Below, piece by piece: positions 12,490 to 26,044 of a stretch of 64,000 nucleotides of DNA. The notes beneath the pieces are model-generated. The model saw only the letters and a list, made by a program, of their open reading frames with translations, ran no database searches and had not been told where the DNA came from. Position 1 is the stretch's first letter, and every line of letters starts with the position of its first letter. The stretch lies in NCBI GenBank assembly GCA_032622095.1, contig CP136066.1:112551319-112615318 (forward strand), written 5' to 3'. Position numbers and translations under genes: made by a program. The DNA comes from Siphonodentalium dalli. Taxonomy: Eukaryota; Mollusca; Scaphopoda; Gadilida; Siphonodentaliidae.

Positions 12490-14013
12490 CAGGGTTTCCG
12501 CTAGGGAAAAATGGGTCCGGTCCTGGGTGGGGGGGGGGGGGGGGGGGGGCACAGTTCGACGGGAGCGACCATGGTTTGCGCATACATAAGAAAATGTTCC
12601 GTTTTACAACAGCGGGGGAAACGCCAGTTCCATGCATCTGAGACACGGAGAAATACACATGCACGCGCCATCAGCATATCACATCTAATCGGCTAACGAT
12701 GGACGGTAGCAAAGTCTTCCCACCGACACATTCACAACGGCGACGGTGCCTTCAGAAACGAACGAGGATGTCAACCAGTGTCCTTCTGTAAACGGTGCTC
12801 GCAAAACTGTGCATTCTCGGACTAAGCACCCAGCATTTTTTTAAAGGTGATTTACTGAAATCTTAGGAATGTGGACAGACATGAAATCTTTGGTGCAATG
12901 TGGAGGCCAGTGCAAAGGTCAAACTGGGATCGGAGTGCTACATCGCTAGTCTCCCCAAGCTACAAAACAGGGTGGCGGGGTAACATCGCAAGAGCTATAC
13001 TCTGACCTTCACCCCAGAATGGCAGTCACGTTATATTAAACTAATTAACGGATCTCTTTACGGTGGTTTTTAGAACACCAAAGTGGGTGGAATATCCTGA
13101 TATATAAGTAAAATTGTACATGCGGGGTGGGTGGAGTCGATTTTGTGAGTATAGATGCGCGCCATACAAGTATATTGTTAACCGAGGTCAAGGATGAGTA
13201 TAGCTCTTCCGACGTTACCACTCTTCAATTCAATTTAGTCCCCTTGCTAAGCTAGCAGGGGACTCAACTCGGACTTTCAGCTTGAGTCTCCCCTTGTGTA
13301 ATTGTAAATTCTAATTTATAATGATCGTACAATCGCTCTATTGGGCAACTATTCGTGACTTTTTCCCCATGGTTTGAAGGGAATCAAGGGTTTTCCGGAT
13401 GGGGTTGGAAACCTAAGGAATTCTAGGTCTTGGAAAATGTATTTTAATATTCAAGAATAAACTCCACAGAAGGCGAATTTGGTGACGCTAGCAGACTAGC
13501 GCCACTAAATTCACTTTCCGAGGACCATTTATAAAATTTTCGAACAGTTATTTACAAAACTTGTTGATGTCGACAACAATCGAACCATTGTCTATGGCCA
13601 TATTATTGCAACATGCTCAGCAATAATTCTGTGGTTTCCTGGAAAATCATTAGACCCAGATAAGTCTGCAGCTGACGCACGTGAAGCTCGAGCAATTCGG
13701 CATACCGCACGGAGTCCTGCTCAGCTTATTCTGATGGCATTGATGTTTTCCGCCTTTGATGTTTGCCGCCTTTGATGTTTTTCTCCAATGTATTTGCATG
13801 CTATTCTTATTGTTTTTTCGGGAGATGGACTGTGTCGATTTCATTTTGTCAATATTAATGAAAATAAGTGTAGATATATAGCCTGTCGACACAGACAAGA
13901 CTGATAAGTTTTTAATAACGTCATTTATTTGTGTATGAGCGGGATTTGATGCAACGACCGACAGGGGGATGGGTCCGTGGGGCGGACCCGCAGCCGGCCT
14001 GACGGAAACCCTG
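12490..14013. mobile_element. hAT-type element nested in element A
   Basis: Inverted ends CAGGGTTTCCG and CGGAAACCCTG delimit 1,524 bp. The flanks share CTGTAGA (12,483-12,489 and 14,014-14,020), consistent with an eroded 8-bp hAT duplication. Removing the element joins the palindrome of element A to its TCAACTTGG continuation exactly as in copies 2 and 3. It contains a G21 run and a diverged foldback, but no transposase was recognised. Confidence 0.82.
12529..12549 (+). repeat. Homopolymer G run (21 nt)
   Basis: Twenty-one G in a row lie within the nested hAT element. The length may be inaccurate in the assembly. Confidence 0.9.
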
Positions 14014-14377
14014 CTGTAGATCAACTTGGAGGGGGTATAATTTCATATGCTATGGTGAATGGAACCATTAGGAATGCAGACCATTGAAATGTCTAAGTAT
14101 AAATACTAGATGTCAACATGAAGAGATATATAAAAATTAAACCCAAGACGGCTGCTGGTGGCCATGTTTTCTAATAAAATGAAAAACAAAATTGATAAAT
14201 CCACATCTAGTGGTAATCCCGAAGATCATTATGACATTTAGTGGCGATTGGATGAGGGATGTTGTTTGTAGGGTGTGCCAAAGGATTTAGTCATACAAAG
14301 AGTAAAATCCAAGATGGCCACTGGCAGCCATGTTTTTCAACAAAATTTCAGTGATGTTCGGAAGAGGGATGTGGTCT

Positions 14378-14890
14378 AGAGGTGCCACGATTTTTGATTT
14401 TGATAATCGGTCATCAAAATAATCGATTATAATTGATTAATCGTACCAAATATCAATAACAGTGGAAGTATTCCGTAATATGGCCTATTGGCTGGATGTT
14501 GGTTAAAAAACTCGGCTGATGTAATTATTACGTTAATAATGTGCACCATAAACCACCGGTAATGACTAATGAGCACAATGTATTCAATACAAGCACATTT
14601 TTTGGCGATGTCATGGTTATAATAATTGTGAGTTCATTAATTTCAGTGTTATGAATAGCCAAACATACAAACAATATAAAAGTAGGAATGCATGACGAAA
14701 AAAGAGGAATCTAATGTTACGGAAACTATAAGTTTCAGCAAACTTCCAGAGTGTGGATAACAATCACAAATGTGGCCCGCCACCCAAAATTTTGATCAGG
14801 ACTCAGAACAAGTTAAGTACTTGATAATAGTGAGTTTTATTCAGCAGTAACAACACGATAAGTGATAGCCTGTACTAGTTCATCTACATG
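14378..14890 (-). mobile_element. Truncated hAT-like MITE, inverted partial copy
   Basis: It begins AGAGGTGCCACGATT and is the reverse complement of the right part of the element at 28,120-29,028: shared pieces include ATGGCCTATTGGCTGG and CAAACATACAAACAATATAA. The other terminus is missing or diverged. Confidence 0.7.
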
Positions 14891-16400
14891 CACGATCAAA
14901 GGTTGTGCATGTAGATTAAACTGTGTAAAACAAACACAGTAGTCAATAATACACGGCACATGTCATCATTAACATCCATGACAAATTTTATGATGATCAG
15001 ACTAAAGGTACGACCTGTAGCCCATGCTAAAGAATTTAGTCATACAAAGAGTAAAATCCAAGATGGCTGCCATGTTTTTTGTCCGAATGCCCCCAAAATG
15101 ACTCGTTCCCATTTACATTCCAATTTCAACAGCCATGACAAATTTTATGATGATCAGACTAAAGGTACGACCTGTAGCCCGTGCTAAAGGATTTAGTCAT
15201 ACAAAGAGTAAAATCAAAGATGCCTGCTGGCGGCCATGTTTTTTGACCGAACGACCCCAAAATGACTCGTTCCCATCTACATGTTATTATCAACATTCAT
15301 GACAAATTTTATGATGATCAGACTAAAGGTACGACTTGTAGCCCGTGCTAAAGGATTTAGTCATACAAAGAGTAAAATCCAAGATGGCTGCTGGCAGCCA
15401 TTTTTTCGGCCAAATGACCCCAAAATGAGTCGTTCCAATCTGCATGTCAATGTTAACATCCATGACAAATTTGATGATGATCAGACTAAAGGTACGACCT
15501 GTAGCCCGTGCTAAAGAATTTAGTCATACAAAGAGTAAAATCCAAGATGGCTGTTGGCCGCCATGGTTTTTGGCCGAATGACCCCAAAATTACTCGTTCC
15601 CATCTACATGTCAATATTAACATCCATGACAAATTTCATGATGATCAGACGAACAGTACGACCTGTGCTAATGGATTGAATTTTGAAATCCAAGATGGCC
15701 ACTGGCGGCCATGTTTTTTGTCCGAATGACCCCAAAATGACTCGTTCCCATCTACATTCCAATTTCAACAGCCATGACAAATTTTATGATGATCGGACTA
15801 AAGGTACGACCTGTAGCCCGTGCTAAAGGATTTAGTCATACAAAGAGTGAAATCAAAGATGCCTGCTGGCGGCCATGTTTTTGGGCCAAATGACACCAAA
15901 ATTACTCGTTCCCATCTACATGTCAATATTAACATCCATGACAAATTTCATGACGATCAGACAAACAGTACGCCCTGTAGCCCGTGCTAATGGATTGAAT
16001 TTTGAAATGCAAGATGGCCACTGGCGGCCATGTTTTTTTTACCGAATGACCCCAAAATTAATCATTCTGGTCTAAATGTTGATGTCAACAGCTATGACAA
16101 ATTTCATAATGATCCGACCAAAGGTACGACCTGTAGACTGCATTGTTGACCCTTACGTACACACGTACACACAGACACACGGACGACAGACGACAAAGCC
16201 ATGGCAATAGCTCAAACTTTACATAGTAAAGTTGAGCTAAAAAAGGAGGAAATGCAGCAAAACAAACTTTTTTGTCAAAAAGGTTAATGATAATAAACAT
16301 CTCTAACTTAACTTTATAACCAAATACCCTGGATCTGGCACTAACTCATCATCAATTAGTGTCTATAATACAACGAATTTATAGAATTCAAAATACATAC

Positions 16401-16451
16401 ATGTCTTGATATGAAGCAGGAAAGAGGGCCGATCTCAGTGAATAATCCAAC
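16401..16451 (-). CDS. POLR2G: POLR2G exon 4
   Basis: A 51-nt exon encodes VGLFTEIGPLSCFISRH, part of the S1/OB barrel. It differs from the usual animal sequence by Leu for Met in the GPMSC motif. The acceptor is ATATTCCAG and the donor GTATGT, phase 0 on both sides. It lies just beyond the 3' hairpin of a large nested repeat element (ends 16,239) and just before another one (starts 17,092). Confidence 0.95.
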
Positions 16452-17091
16452 CTGGAATATAATAAAAAATCTAGGTTAAAAGATTTGGAATCCTTTGTAA
16501 ACGAGCTTCAAAAGTCAAAGAATGAACTACTGTGTTGGCATGCATGTATCTGAGCATGTGACCATTGAAAGATGTATTCGTAAGCATGAGTCTGCCTATA
16601 CTGAGCCAGTATATTTTATATTATATATGATGACTATCTTCCCAGGTAAGGCATTCTAACCTAACAGAAATGCACATATCGGACTAGTATATATATGTTG
16701 CCATCTAAGTTAGGCTGAAGGGATCACTCTCACCTAAAAAAGTGCTAAAGGGTAGTTAGGGTTCACATGTTTTGAAAATGTGCTGAAGGGAACGCATAAT
16801 TTGTTATCGCTGCTGAAGCAATTATGTCAACTGTATCTCAGAAAGTCTGGCACCCATCATCAGTTTGTTTTCATTTAATTTTAATTTTCAATGGAATGTA
16901 AAGAATTGTACTTAAACAGAAATTGTGGCAGAGGTGAAAATTAATAGTCATTTCGAACAAGATTTCCAAACTGGAATACCCTTCAGCACATTTTCCAAAC
17001 CTGTGTACCCTCAGAATTGTTTTTTGTGAGAGTGACCCCTTCAGCCAAAGTTAGTCCAATAGTCAAAGACAAAATGCATATACAAAAAAAA

Positions 17092-20000
17092 CGAGAGGCC
17101 GATCACGATCGGCAGATGTTTAACCCATACCTTGGCGACAGCTATGAGCTATTTTCATAAATCCTTACCCCATCCTTTTCATGAGTGCAAAACTTTAAAC
17201 AATTCACACCTTACTATTAAGTTCACAAGTGGAATCACACTTTTTGGGCACCTTGCTCACATTAACACAATGTTAACACAGACGTGGCTTTGATTTCAAC
17301 CTATTAGTGACTCCAACACAGATATGTCTCATAGAGTGATAAAGCTAATTAAGCTCAATCCATAGTGGGAGAGAAGCACCATAGCTGTTAAATATAAAAT
17401 AGTTAAGAAATTAAGTAGATGAACATCATAGCAACTCAATTTATCTATTTATTACATTGGAACATGAGACATAACATATTGTGTGTTTTTCTTTTATTAT
17501 CATTTCTATTTTTTTGTTTATTATATTTTGTGTCAGCTGCATATTAAAAATTCATAGCAACTTATTAATATTTCACCACAAACAAAATCAACACCTGATC
17601 AACTATACAAGTGAGGGATGTATAGACCTGGATATAAAATATGGTTGCTAATGATTGGATATAAATGTTAATTTTCTTCCAAGTTGATCATTCTTCTGTT
17701 TGTGAACAGTTTAAATATAATTAATGTTAAGGTTAATATTTTCAAAACCATTCGATCAATACAAAAATATATACAGGTGAAGAATATGTCATGATTATCA
17801 CAGATGTGATTATTTATAGAGTGATCATGCAAAAAATATTTAGCTATCACATTGTTTCAACAGGATTGGTGAAGGATGTTAATATATTTAAGCAAATAAA
17901 CCAAATGACCCTCACTATGCAGGTTAGAGGTGTGTTATCATAAACTGTGCCAGAACTATAAACATAATCAATGGAAATATTTGAGTTATTAAATCGGATA
18001 GTAAGGGATTAATCTTACCCAAACTAATGAACTGATAAACACAGAGAAGTCAACAAAAAGCATGTCATAGGATTTAGAAACCCATACAATAAGTCAGTCT
18101 CAAGAATCCCAGCACTGTTAATATTATCCTGCAGCCCAAATGCAATTGAGGGAATTTCCAAAAAATAAATTTCCTCTAATGATGAATATTCAATTGGTCA
18201 TTTCTTGAAACACTGACTGAACCTGGTTCAAAGTTAAAGTTAAATATACGTCTATCGGATAATATGTGTCTATCAAATGGGTTAATTTTAATCCCAAATC
18301 CATGGACATAGAATAGGAGAATGAACAAATAAAAAACATCAGTTCTAAGACCATATGATGGGTGCAGAGGGTTAATCATTTTCAATGACATCATATGATG
18401 GAACTAAGGAATGCCTGTATTAATTATTTTCTAAGATATGACAACAGTGTCTATGTAAACAATAATGCCATGAACTGCATGGTTTCAACACAGAGAACAG
18501 AACTGGAATAAAGAGTCTGACATCAATCAAAGTTTGACAGATGTTTATAAGTCTGCAGCCACCAGTGGTACTCAGGTGTCCAAAGCAATAAATAATCTCA
18601 TTCCAATAACACAGGCATGTGTTGTGTCTTGTTCTATTCAAATTTAATAGTGTATGGAAAAGAGGTATGAATTATAAAGGGCCCATAACTCTGTTAAAAT
18701 ATACCAGATCAAACCCATATTCGCACCTGATATGTATTTAGGGGTCAGAAATTCATATACCAAAATTGGTGTCGATCAGATGAAAAATGTTTGAGTCATC
18801 CTGGCTTGGATGAATTCTATTTAAAAACAAGAGTGGAAAGGGTTAACTAAACAATACCAAAATCCATACAGATGAAGAACGTGCTAAGAAAGACCTAGAT
18901 AAGAAACATCCATAAAAAATTTCATTGAGATCCGAGCATTACTGTTCAAGTTATGAGTTGAACAGACATCGGATGGATCAAACAGCCAACATTTCCAGAT
19001 AAACAAAGATGAATTACTCTAGAATGGTAAAGCAGAACAGCACAATGGGACCCTCTATTTAATGTCCTCATAGCAGTGAACATCTATACCAAATTCCATT
19101 GAGATCCCAGCACAACTTTTGAAGTTACGACATGAACAGACACCAGATGGACCAAAAAGCCAACATTTCCAGATGAACAAAGATGAATAACTCTAGAATG
19201 GAAAAGAGGAACAAAACGATGGAACCCTCTTTTTAATGTCCTCATAGTAGTGAACATCCATACCAAATCCCATTGAGATCCCAGTACAACTGTCGAAGTT
19301 ACAATATGAACAGACACCAGACGAACCAAAAAGCCAACATTTCCAGATGAACAAAGATGTATAACTCTAGAATGGAAAATCCGAACAAAACGATGGAACC
19401 CTCTATTGAATGCCCTCATAGTAGTGAACATCCATACAAAATTTCATTGAGATCCGAGCACTACTGTTCAGGTTATGAAATGAACAGACACCAGATGGAC
19501 CAAAAATCCAACATTTCAAGATAAACAAAGATGAATAACTCTAGAATGGAAAATCCGAACAAAACGATGGAACCCTCTATTTAATGTCCTCATAGTTGTG
19601 AACATCCAGACCAAATTTTGTTGAGATTCCAGCACAACTGTTGAAGTTACGACATGAACAGACACCAGACGGACCAAAAAGCCACTATTTCCAGATAAAC
19701 AAAGATGAATAACTCTAGAATGGAAAATCCAAACAAAACGATGGAACCCTCTATTTATGTCCTCATAATAGTGAACATCCATACCTAATTTCATTGAGAT
19801 CCGAGCACTACTGTTCAAGTTATGACACGAACAGACATCGGACGGACGTACGGACTCACGGACGCACGCACAGACGCACGGACGGACGGACGGAAGGACA
19901 GGTGCAAAACAGTATACCCCCCTTTTTTTTTTTTAAAGGGGGTATAAATATGAGGCAGATCAGAAGAAAATTGTTTGACTTTGATGCATCAGATAGCATT

Positions 20001-20515
20001 TGTAAGCAGGGTTAATTATTTTCTAAACCGATCAACCAACCGATACCAAAAACTATACAGGTGAGCCATGTGTCATCATAAATTTGCATATAAAATATGA
20101 ACACAATGAGTAAAACAAGGAGCTAAATCTAAAAAAAATTCTGGAAAAAGGGTCATAACTCCTTTAAAATTCATCGGATCAAACCCATATTCGAACTCGA
20201 TCTGTACTTTGGGCGGTGAAACTCACATACCAAATTTGGATCCAATCAGATAAGAAATGTTTGAGTTATAGCAGAATGCGTGAATTCTAAGTTGAAAAAG
20301 GGCCATAACTCTGTAACAAAATCTCGGATCAAACCCAAATTCGAACTGTATTTTGGGCTGAGAAACCCATATACAAAATTTGGTTTTGATCGGATAGAAA
20401 ATGTTTGAGTTATCGCATTACTCGTAAAGTGTCTACGGACAGACAGACAGACGGACGACGGGTGGTCAATCCGGGCAACGACACTATGTTTACCATACTA
20501 TGGTATGGGTAAACA
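17092..20515 (+). mobile_element. Array element B, copy 1, with element D nested in it
   Basis: The 5' end is CGAGAGGCCGATCACGATCG, containing the perfect palindrome GCCGATC-AC-GATCGGC (17,098-17,113), then TGTTTAACCCATACC (17,117-17,131). Monomers of the type 'GGGCCATAACTC...AAACCCATATTCGAACTC...CCAAATTTGG...GATCAGATA' occur at about 18,660-18,830 and 20,140-20,430. The 3' end is GACAGACAGACGG, then CCGGGCAACGACACTATG and a hairpin 20,487-20,515 (TGTTTACCATAC / GGTATGGGTAAACA). The outer 3' arm is complementary to the 5' motif. Confidence 0.85.
18830..19946 (+). mobile_element. Array element D nested in element B
   Basis: Five monomers of about 180 bp ('AAAAAGCCAACATTTCCAGA...ATGAATAACTCTAGAATGG...CATTGAGATCC') are followed by a GGAC/GCAC microsatellite (about 19,840-19,900) and a hairpin at 19,913-19,946 (TATACCCCCC...GGGGGTATA with a poly-T loop). 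Its left edge is approximate. Minus-strand open frames of 100-115 residues across the array are artefacts of a monomer length divisible by three. Confidence 0.75.
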
Positions 20516-20866
20516 TAAAAATTAAATAAGCCATTTTTACAAATAATAGGGCCCTAACCAGGACCCAAGCTAGGAGGCGAATGGGGCAAAGTTATTGCCT
20601 TCAAACCGGCGACCTCGCTCTCGGATGTTCACAAGGCGAAAATGAAGTCGCCTTCCAAATTTGACAAAATTGAGATTTACACGGCAGGGTTGGCGCTGGC
20701 CCAGAATTTTCTTTTGACAAATGAGATTTAAAAAAAAAAACTTCATTATATATAACGAGAGTCCGATCACGATCGGCAGATGTTTAACCCATACCTTGGC
20801 GATAACGATTAGCTATTTTCATAAATCCTTATCCAACCTTTTCAACAATTCACACCTTACTATTAA

Positions 20867-22490
20867 AGCTACTCGATCTGATTAAGCACCCCTCATTTAC
20901 TATTTATTTGGCTTCGGGGGGTAACAAATATTTTATTCAAATCGAGGAACCCATTCATCAAATTCAGAGTAAGGCCTAAAAAAAAAAAATACATTTGTTT
21001 CCGCTAACGAGCTGAAAAAAATTAGGGTAGGTAGGTAGGCTTAACTTTTTTTTTTGTTAACTTTTTTTTCCCAGTATCTTTAAAAATAATTGTATAATAC
21101 TTGTCAATAACCCAAACTATGCACTTCTTAGCCCCAATCAGGTTAATCCATATGACCTAGAAACTCCAATTCAATCTTACATATGCTTTAATATTTACAT
21201 ATATACCAGTCTATATACTAATATAGTCTTTGATAATCCTAATATTTCCCATATAGTCAGGCGACAACTGGAGTCAGTCCAGCACAACTGCACTGTTCAC
21301 ATATTGGAGTGACCATCTTGTACCGATCTCTTAATGATGGCTTCACAACACTACCTTCTCCTCCGCATTCAGTGAATGATCTATGTATTTTTTGGAGACA
21401 CCTGATTTTGGGCAACGATATGCCGAAGGCATAACCTGAAGGCTTGAGCGGAGGAAGATTTGGGAGGGATGACCCCCTGCTGATATTTTTGAAAATCCAT
21501 TGCATTTAGAGCTAATCTATGGCACTTTGAGTCAGTATTTTGAATTTTACTGAGAGGTCAATTTGATCAAGTTTCTCAAGCATATCTTTTGGTTCAATGG
21601 ATTATGCTTATCCTGCTTGAAATGAGACTTACCATTATCACTCTAATTCATATAATTGGCTATTTTATAAAATTCAAGTAAGACACATACATAATATACT
21701 ACATGTATTACAGAAACAATGTGTATTAAGTTTAGTAATTACTATTTATAGTACTAATCTCTCTATATATTAATTATTCATTTGGTATTAAGAGATCCCA
21801 TCTGATAACCAGGTTGATTCGATCAAATTGTGTACTGTATTTGAGTGAAATACTGAAGTCTGAAGGCTGAATGATAACAAACCTGAACTGAAACTATTTG
21901 AAGTTTTCACAGATGAAAGCTAGATAAAGCCAAACATACTTTACAGTATGATTCCAACTGTTAAACTTAAATCTTTTTGTAAACTTAAATTTCTTATGTC
22001 AATATATATAAATGTTTTGCATCTTGTTATGATATGAATTGGGACCTAAATTGAAAAAAAAAATAAAAAATAAAAAAAAATGTTTTTTTGTTTGTTTTTT
22101 TTTGTCATCCCAATTTTTTTTTTTTTGCAATGGCAATAAAAAGTTTAGGGTCGAGGGTTTAAAATAGGGTCGGTCGGGTTAGCGGAAACAAACGACTTTG
22201 TCAATTTTTTAAATCCATTATCTTTAACCACCTGGAATATTTAGTGGCCATATGAAAGTCTATGAAGATGGATAACTCTAAAATCAAGTGGCTTTTTTGT
22301 GTCAGATATATGACAAAGCAGCAAAACTTCATTGTACAAAATGTTGATAAATAACAGGTTTTGGGCAATTTTATTCTATAGTGGACTGTGGTTAGCATTA
22401 TTTTTGGGCAATTAATCGATTCTGATAACTGAAGCGGAATTGTTGTTGGAATCTGATGATATGGGGACCATCAAATCGGATTGAGTACCT
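20867..22490. mobile_element. TTAA-target DNA transposon (piggyBac/Kolobok-type ends)
   Basis: A 1,624-bp insertion is flanked by TTAA on both sides (20,863-20,866 and 22,491-22,494), with inverted ends AGCTACTCGATCTGATT and AATCGGATTGAGTACCT. Copy 1 of element B at 17,200-17,240 preserves the uninterrupted site CTTACTATTAAGTTCACAAG. A shorter relative lies at 47,075-47,553. A second element is nested inside it. Confidence 0.88.
20973..22195. mobile_element. Element with AGGCC(A)n / TTTCCGCTAAC inverted ends
   Basis: The left end AGGCCTAAAAAAA...TTTGTTTCCGCTAAC and the right end GTTAGCGGAAACAAA are inverted. Both ends hold short TAGGGTAGGTAGG / AGGGTCGGTCGGG stretches. The 40,299-40,529 MITE shares these features. 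The exact borders and target duplication are not clear. Confidence 0.55.
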
Positions 22491-24057
22491 TTAAGTTCAC
22501 AAGTGGCATAAGCCTTATTGGGCACCTTCCATATGAACATGGATATGGCATTTGATTCCAACCTATTAAGTCAGTTTAAAATAGATATATAATCTTATAG
22601 AGCTCAGTCCATAGTCAGACAGAAGAACCATACATAATAGTTAAAGATATTAAAAAAAATAATAGAGATTATCTCTAGTCTCTCTTACTGATACCACAGC
22701 AGTAAGCTGCTACAGTTATATATTGTAAGCAAATCTCAAATCTGTTCAATTCTTAGTTAACAAGAGAGAGAGAGAGAACTTCATGGCATTGTAACTGGAT
22801 ACTATCTCTGTGTCTCCATAGCATTGTGAAACTGATTTATTAGATATTATCTAGACAGTGCCACCTGTGTATCTTTGATATATTTTAGCGATGAATAAAA
22901 TAATCAAAGGGCCATAACCCCATTAAAAAGTACTGGATCAAACCCATATTCGAATTCGATCTGTATTTTGAGTTGAGAAACTCACATACAAAATTTGGTT
23001 CCTATCAGTGGAAAAATTGTAGATTTATCGAAGCATTCATGAATTCTAAGTCAAAGGGCCATAACTCCATTAAAAAATATCATATCAAACCCATATTCGA
23101 ACTCGATATGTATTTTGGTCTCAGCAACTCACATACCAAATTTGGTTACAGTCAGATAAATTTTTTTGAGTTATGGCAGCATGCATGAATTCTAAGTTGA
23201 ATAAGGGCCATAACTCCGTAAAAAAAAACTCCGATCAAACCCATATTCGAACTCGATCTGTATTTGATGCTGATAAATTCATATACAAAATTTGGTTCCG
23301 ATCAGATAGAAATTGTTTCAGTTATCGCACCATGAGTAAAGTGTCTACAGACAGACAGACAGACGGACGAACGGACGGACTAACGACGAGTGGTCAATCC
23401 GGACAACGACACTATGTTTACCATACTATGGTATGGGTAAACATAAAAACATAACAAATACATGGTAATAAACACAATGAAATTAAAATGCATACACATG
23501 ACATAATCAACTTTGCGTACTTCGGTCAAGTTTTCTGACTCTTGGAGAATGCCCATAACAATGGTGTTAGAATTTGGACCTAATAGCGGAGTAATAGTTG
23601 TAAATAATTTGGTATAAAGCATTAATATATATGTACATCACCTATATAATTACAAGAACAAAGAATCATTAATCTCAATTGATTTGTTTATGTTGATAAG
23701 TGATGAGAACAAAGCCGTAAAATTAATCTGCCATGGCGATTGTTACTAGTAATCCAGTAATGTGGGGAAAACGTTTGAAACTAAAGTTTTCTATTTAAAT
23801 TTCTCCATTATAATGTATTTACGATTCTTATACTATGCTCCATGTGCTCGGTTATTATACTATCATTTAACTGGACCGTCGACCCAAATACATAGCCCAA
23901 ACTATCCCTTCCAAGACTTAATGAAATAGTGTTTTATCCATGATTTTTTGATGTTCCCACTGAAAGTGGCTTATCCTGACAAACAACTATTTAACAACCC
24001 GAATGCCCAGCGTGCATACCACATACATAAAAGTCTGCAAAGCTTTAGGTGGCTTAC

Positions 24058-24217
24058 CTTATTAACTTGTGTGACGACAGCATCGAGCACTTCACCTTTG
24101 AATGGTCTGAACACGATTGCCTTGTAGCTAATAGGGTAGACAACGAAACCTCGACTTGGCTGTATGGTACCCGCACCAATGTTGTCAATAGTCGTTACAG
24201 CTACTACAAAACCATAT
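24058..24217 (-). CDS. POLR2G: POLR2G exon 3
   Basis: This is the largest exon, 160 nt. Its first base completes the Lys codon split from exon 2. It encodes the end of the tip domain and the start of the S1 domain, with [16 protein letters not shown], a [20 protein letters not shown] block and the VVTQVNK end, all hallmarks of RPB7. The acceptor is TCTTCCCAG and the donor GTAAG, leaving phase 0. No stop or frameshift is present. Confidence 0.97.
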
Positions 24218-25290
24218 CTGGGAAGAGAAGACATATCATGTGATCAAACAGACTAAAGACATACAACCAGATGTATCATCATCAAGTCTAGTTTCTTCTG
24301 AGAGACTTTGAATATGGTACAACACACAATTCTTTATGTTGTCTCCAGTAAATGACTTCAGAGCACTGCAGCTGTAAAATTATTCTCTCTTACATGTATA
24401 CTGCTTTATTTTACTGACACAAGACGTCAGTGGTTAGATTATTCAGCTTGTCCTCACTGTCAACACAGCAGTATGTCTTCACCTGCATGTGGATTACTGG
24501 CGTAGTGACTTGATTTCATGTGGATCTAAGTATGAATGTAAGACCTACCTGTGCTTTGTACCTAAATGTAAAGTAGGCACCATGTTGCTGTGAGAAAGAG
24601 AACTTATGCATAATATGTTCTTAATAATGATGCCACATTTGAGGTCTATGGATGTGGTGTTCAATTTCATGAATAAATGATGAAAAGCATGTTTCAAGAA
24701 AAACATTAAATAAAGAAACAAATCTGAGCAATACAATTTGAAAGATGAAGCTCCAAAACATTGTATTTATCAACTTATCTGGTGTAATAAACTGTGAACA
24801 TGTTGTTTTTTGTTGAGGTACCGACGTGTGTTTTATGCTTTAGGGGAAAAACACTATATCTTAGTTTGAATTCTGTTGCATTCTGGGAGCGAGACGGGGG
24901 AAATGTTTCTATGATTTCAGCTATTTTATTTTATATAATAACTCTATGGGCACCTTCTGAGACACAGACGTTCCAAATGGTGATGAATTATAGCATGTTA
25001 ATCATATTTTATGTCATAGATTGTTGTTAAAACCGTATATCAAGGTATTATAAAAAAATATAATTGGCGACTCAAAAATTAAATGGGCCTTTAAACTATT
25101 AGCTTGGGGAGTACTTTCCCCATTACATAAGTGAGTATATGAGAATTCTCATAATTATTGACATATTTTGATCATGGGAACATGACAACCACATGATAAC
25201 TATGCAACTAATAAGTTCAATTATTTGAGGCGTGAAGAATATGTCACTTTAGAAGTTTTTGGAATAGTATTGAATAGATGTCTTCACTTA

Positions 25291-25401
<111 letters not shown>

Positions 25402-26044
25402 CTAAAAAGAAAAGAATAAAAAGAGGTATTCGTCAATAACCTGCTGTCACCACTCATGGTCAGGAGTGCAATTTTTTAATGAGTGCGTCAGTGTTGTATG
25501 TTCTTGAATTAGTTTTGGAGGCGGGTAGTAATCACTTTTGATGCACAGAGCAGCACTGTGGATTCAGCAGTGACAATTGTGCAGAATCGTCATCACATTA
25601 ACTTGCAAGACAGAATACGACGGACTTGATTGTCTCATTCTTGGCTCGCTGCTTACGCCTGCAAGGCCCAATAAGTGTCACAATATTAGGGGGTGGAATT
25701 TCGCCATTCTACTATTTAGCCAAGCTAATAAAGCACTGAAAATGACATGTCATTTATTCAAGTCCAATGTTCTGGCTCATGTGCAGATCTGACTATATAG
25801 TCTGATTTGCGCATGTGTCAATCGAGCTATACAGTTTTGGTACATATATGAAATTTTCTATTTTTGTCAAATTCGATTCAAAGAATTGATCCTGCTTGAA
25901 AATATAATATTCTCATATCAACATATTGAATTCAAACATTGGGTGACAGAAATAACTATCTTTGTACTAAATAAAATTTTATGATAAACTGATCAATAGG
26001 CCTACATTATGCGCAAATCAATCTATTTACAGTAATGTCCTAAA

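Larger units (their letters stand above)
12471..16239 (+). mobile_element. Array element A, copy 1 (Helentron/HINE-like), with nested insertions
   Basis: The left end is the palindrome GTGTCA-A-TGACAC (12,471-12,483), interrupted at once by a hAT element (12,490-14,013), after which TAGATCAACTTGG resumes. Monomers of 155-162 bp follow ('AAAATCCAAGATGGCTGCTG...GGCCATGTTTTTTG...ATGACCCCAAAATGACTCG'), at least eight copies, interrupted by a second insertion at 14,378-14,890. The right end is a short GACG-type tract and the hairpin 16,208-16,239 (TAGCTCAAACTTTAC / GTAAAGTTGAGCTA). Several open frames inside are monomer artefacts. Confidence 0.85.
20756..23443 (+). mobile_element. Array element B, copy 2, with nested TTAA element
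   Basis: The same 5' head as copy 1 starts at 20,756. It is cut at a TTAA by the element at 20,867-22,490, resumes as TTAAGTTCACAAGTGG, and continues through monomers at 22,900-23,340 to the microsatellite and 3' hairpin ending at 23,443. Confidence 0.85.

Noticed and set aside
14960-16075. Series of 66-77 residue plus-strand frames
   Set aside because: Each is one or two monomers of array A read in the same frame; the same happens at 26,938-27,945.
19084-19818. Two minus-strand frames of 115 and 100 residues
   Set aside because: Both translate the monomers of array D; the near-identical internal repeats follow the DNA repeat.
24049-24243. 64-residue plus-strand frame
   Set aside because: It is the antisense shadow of POLR2G exon 3.
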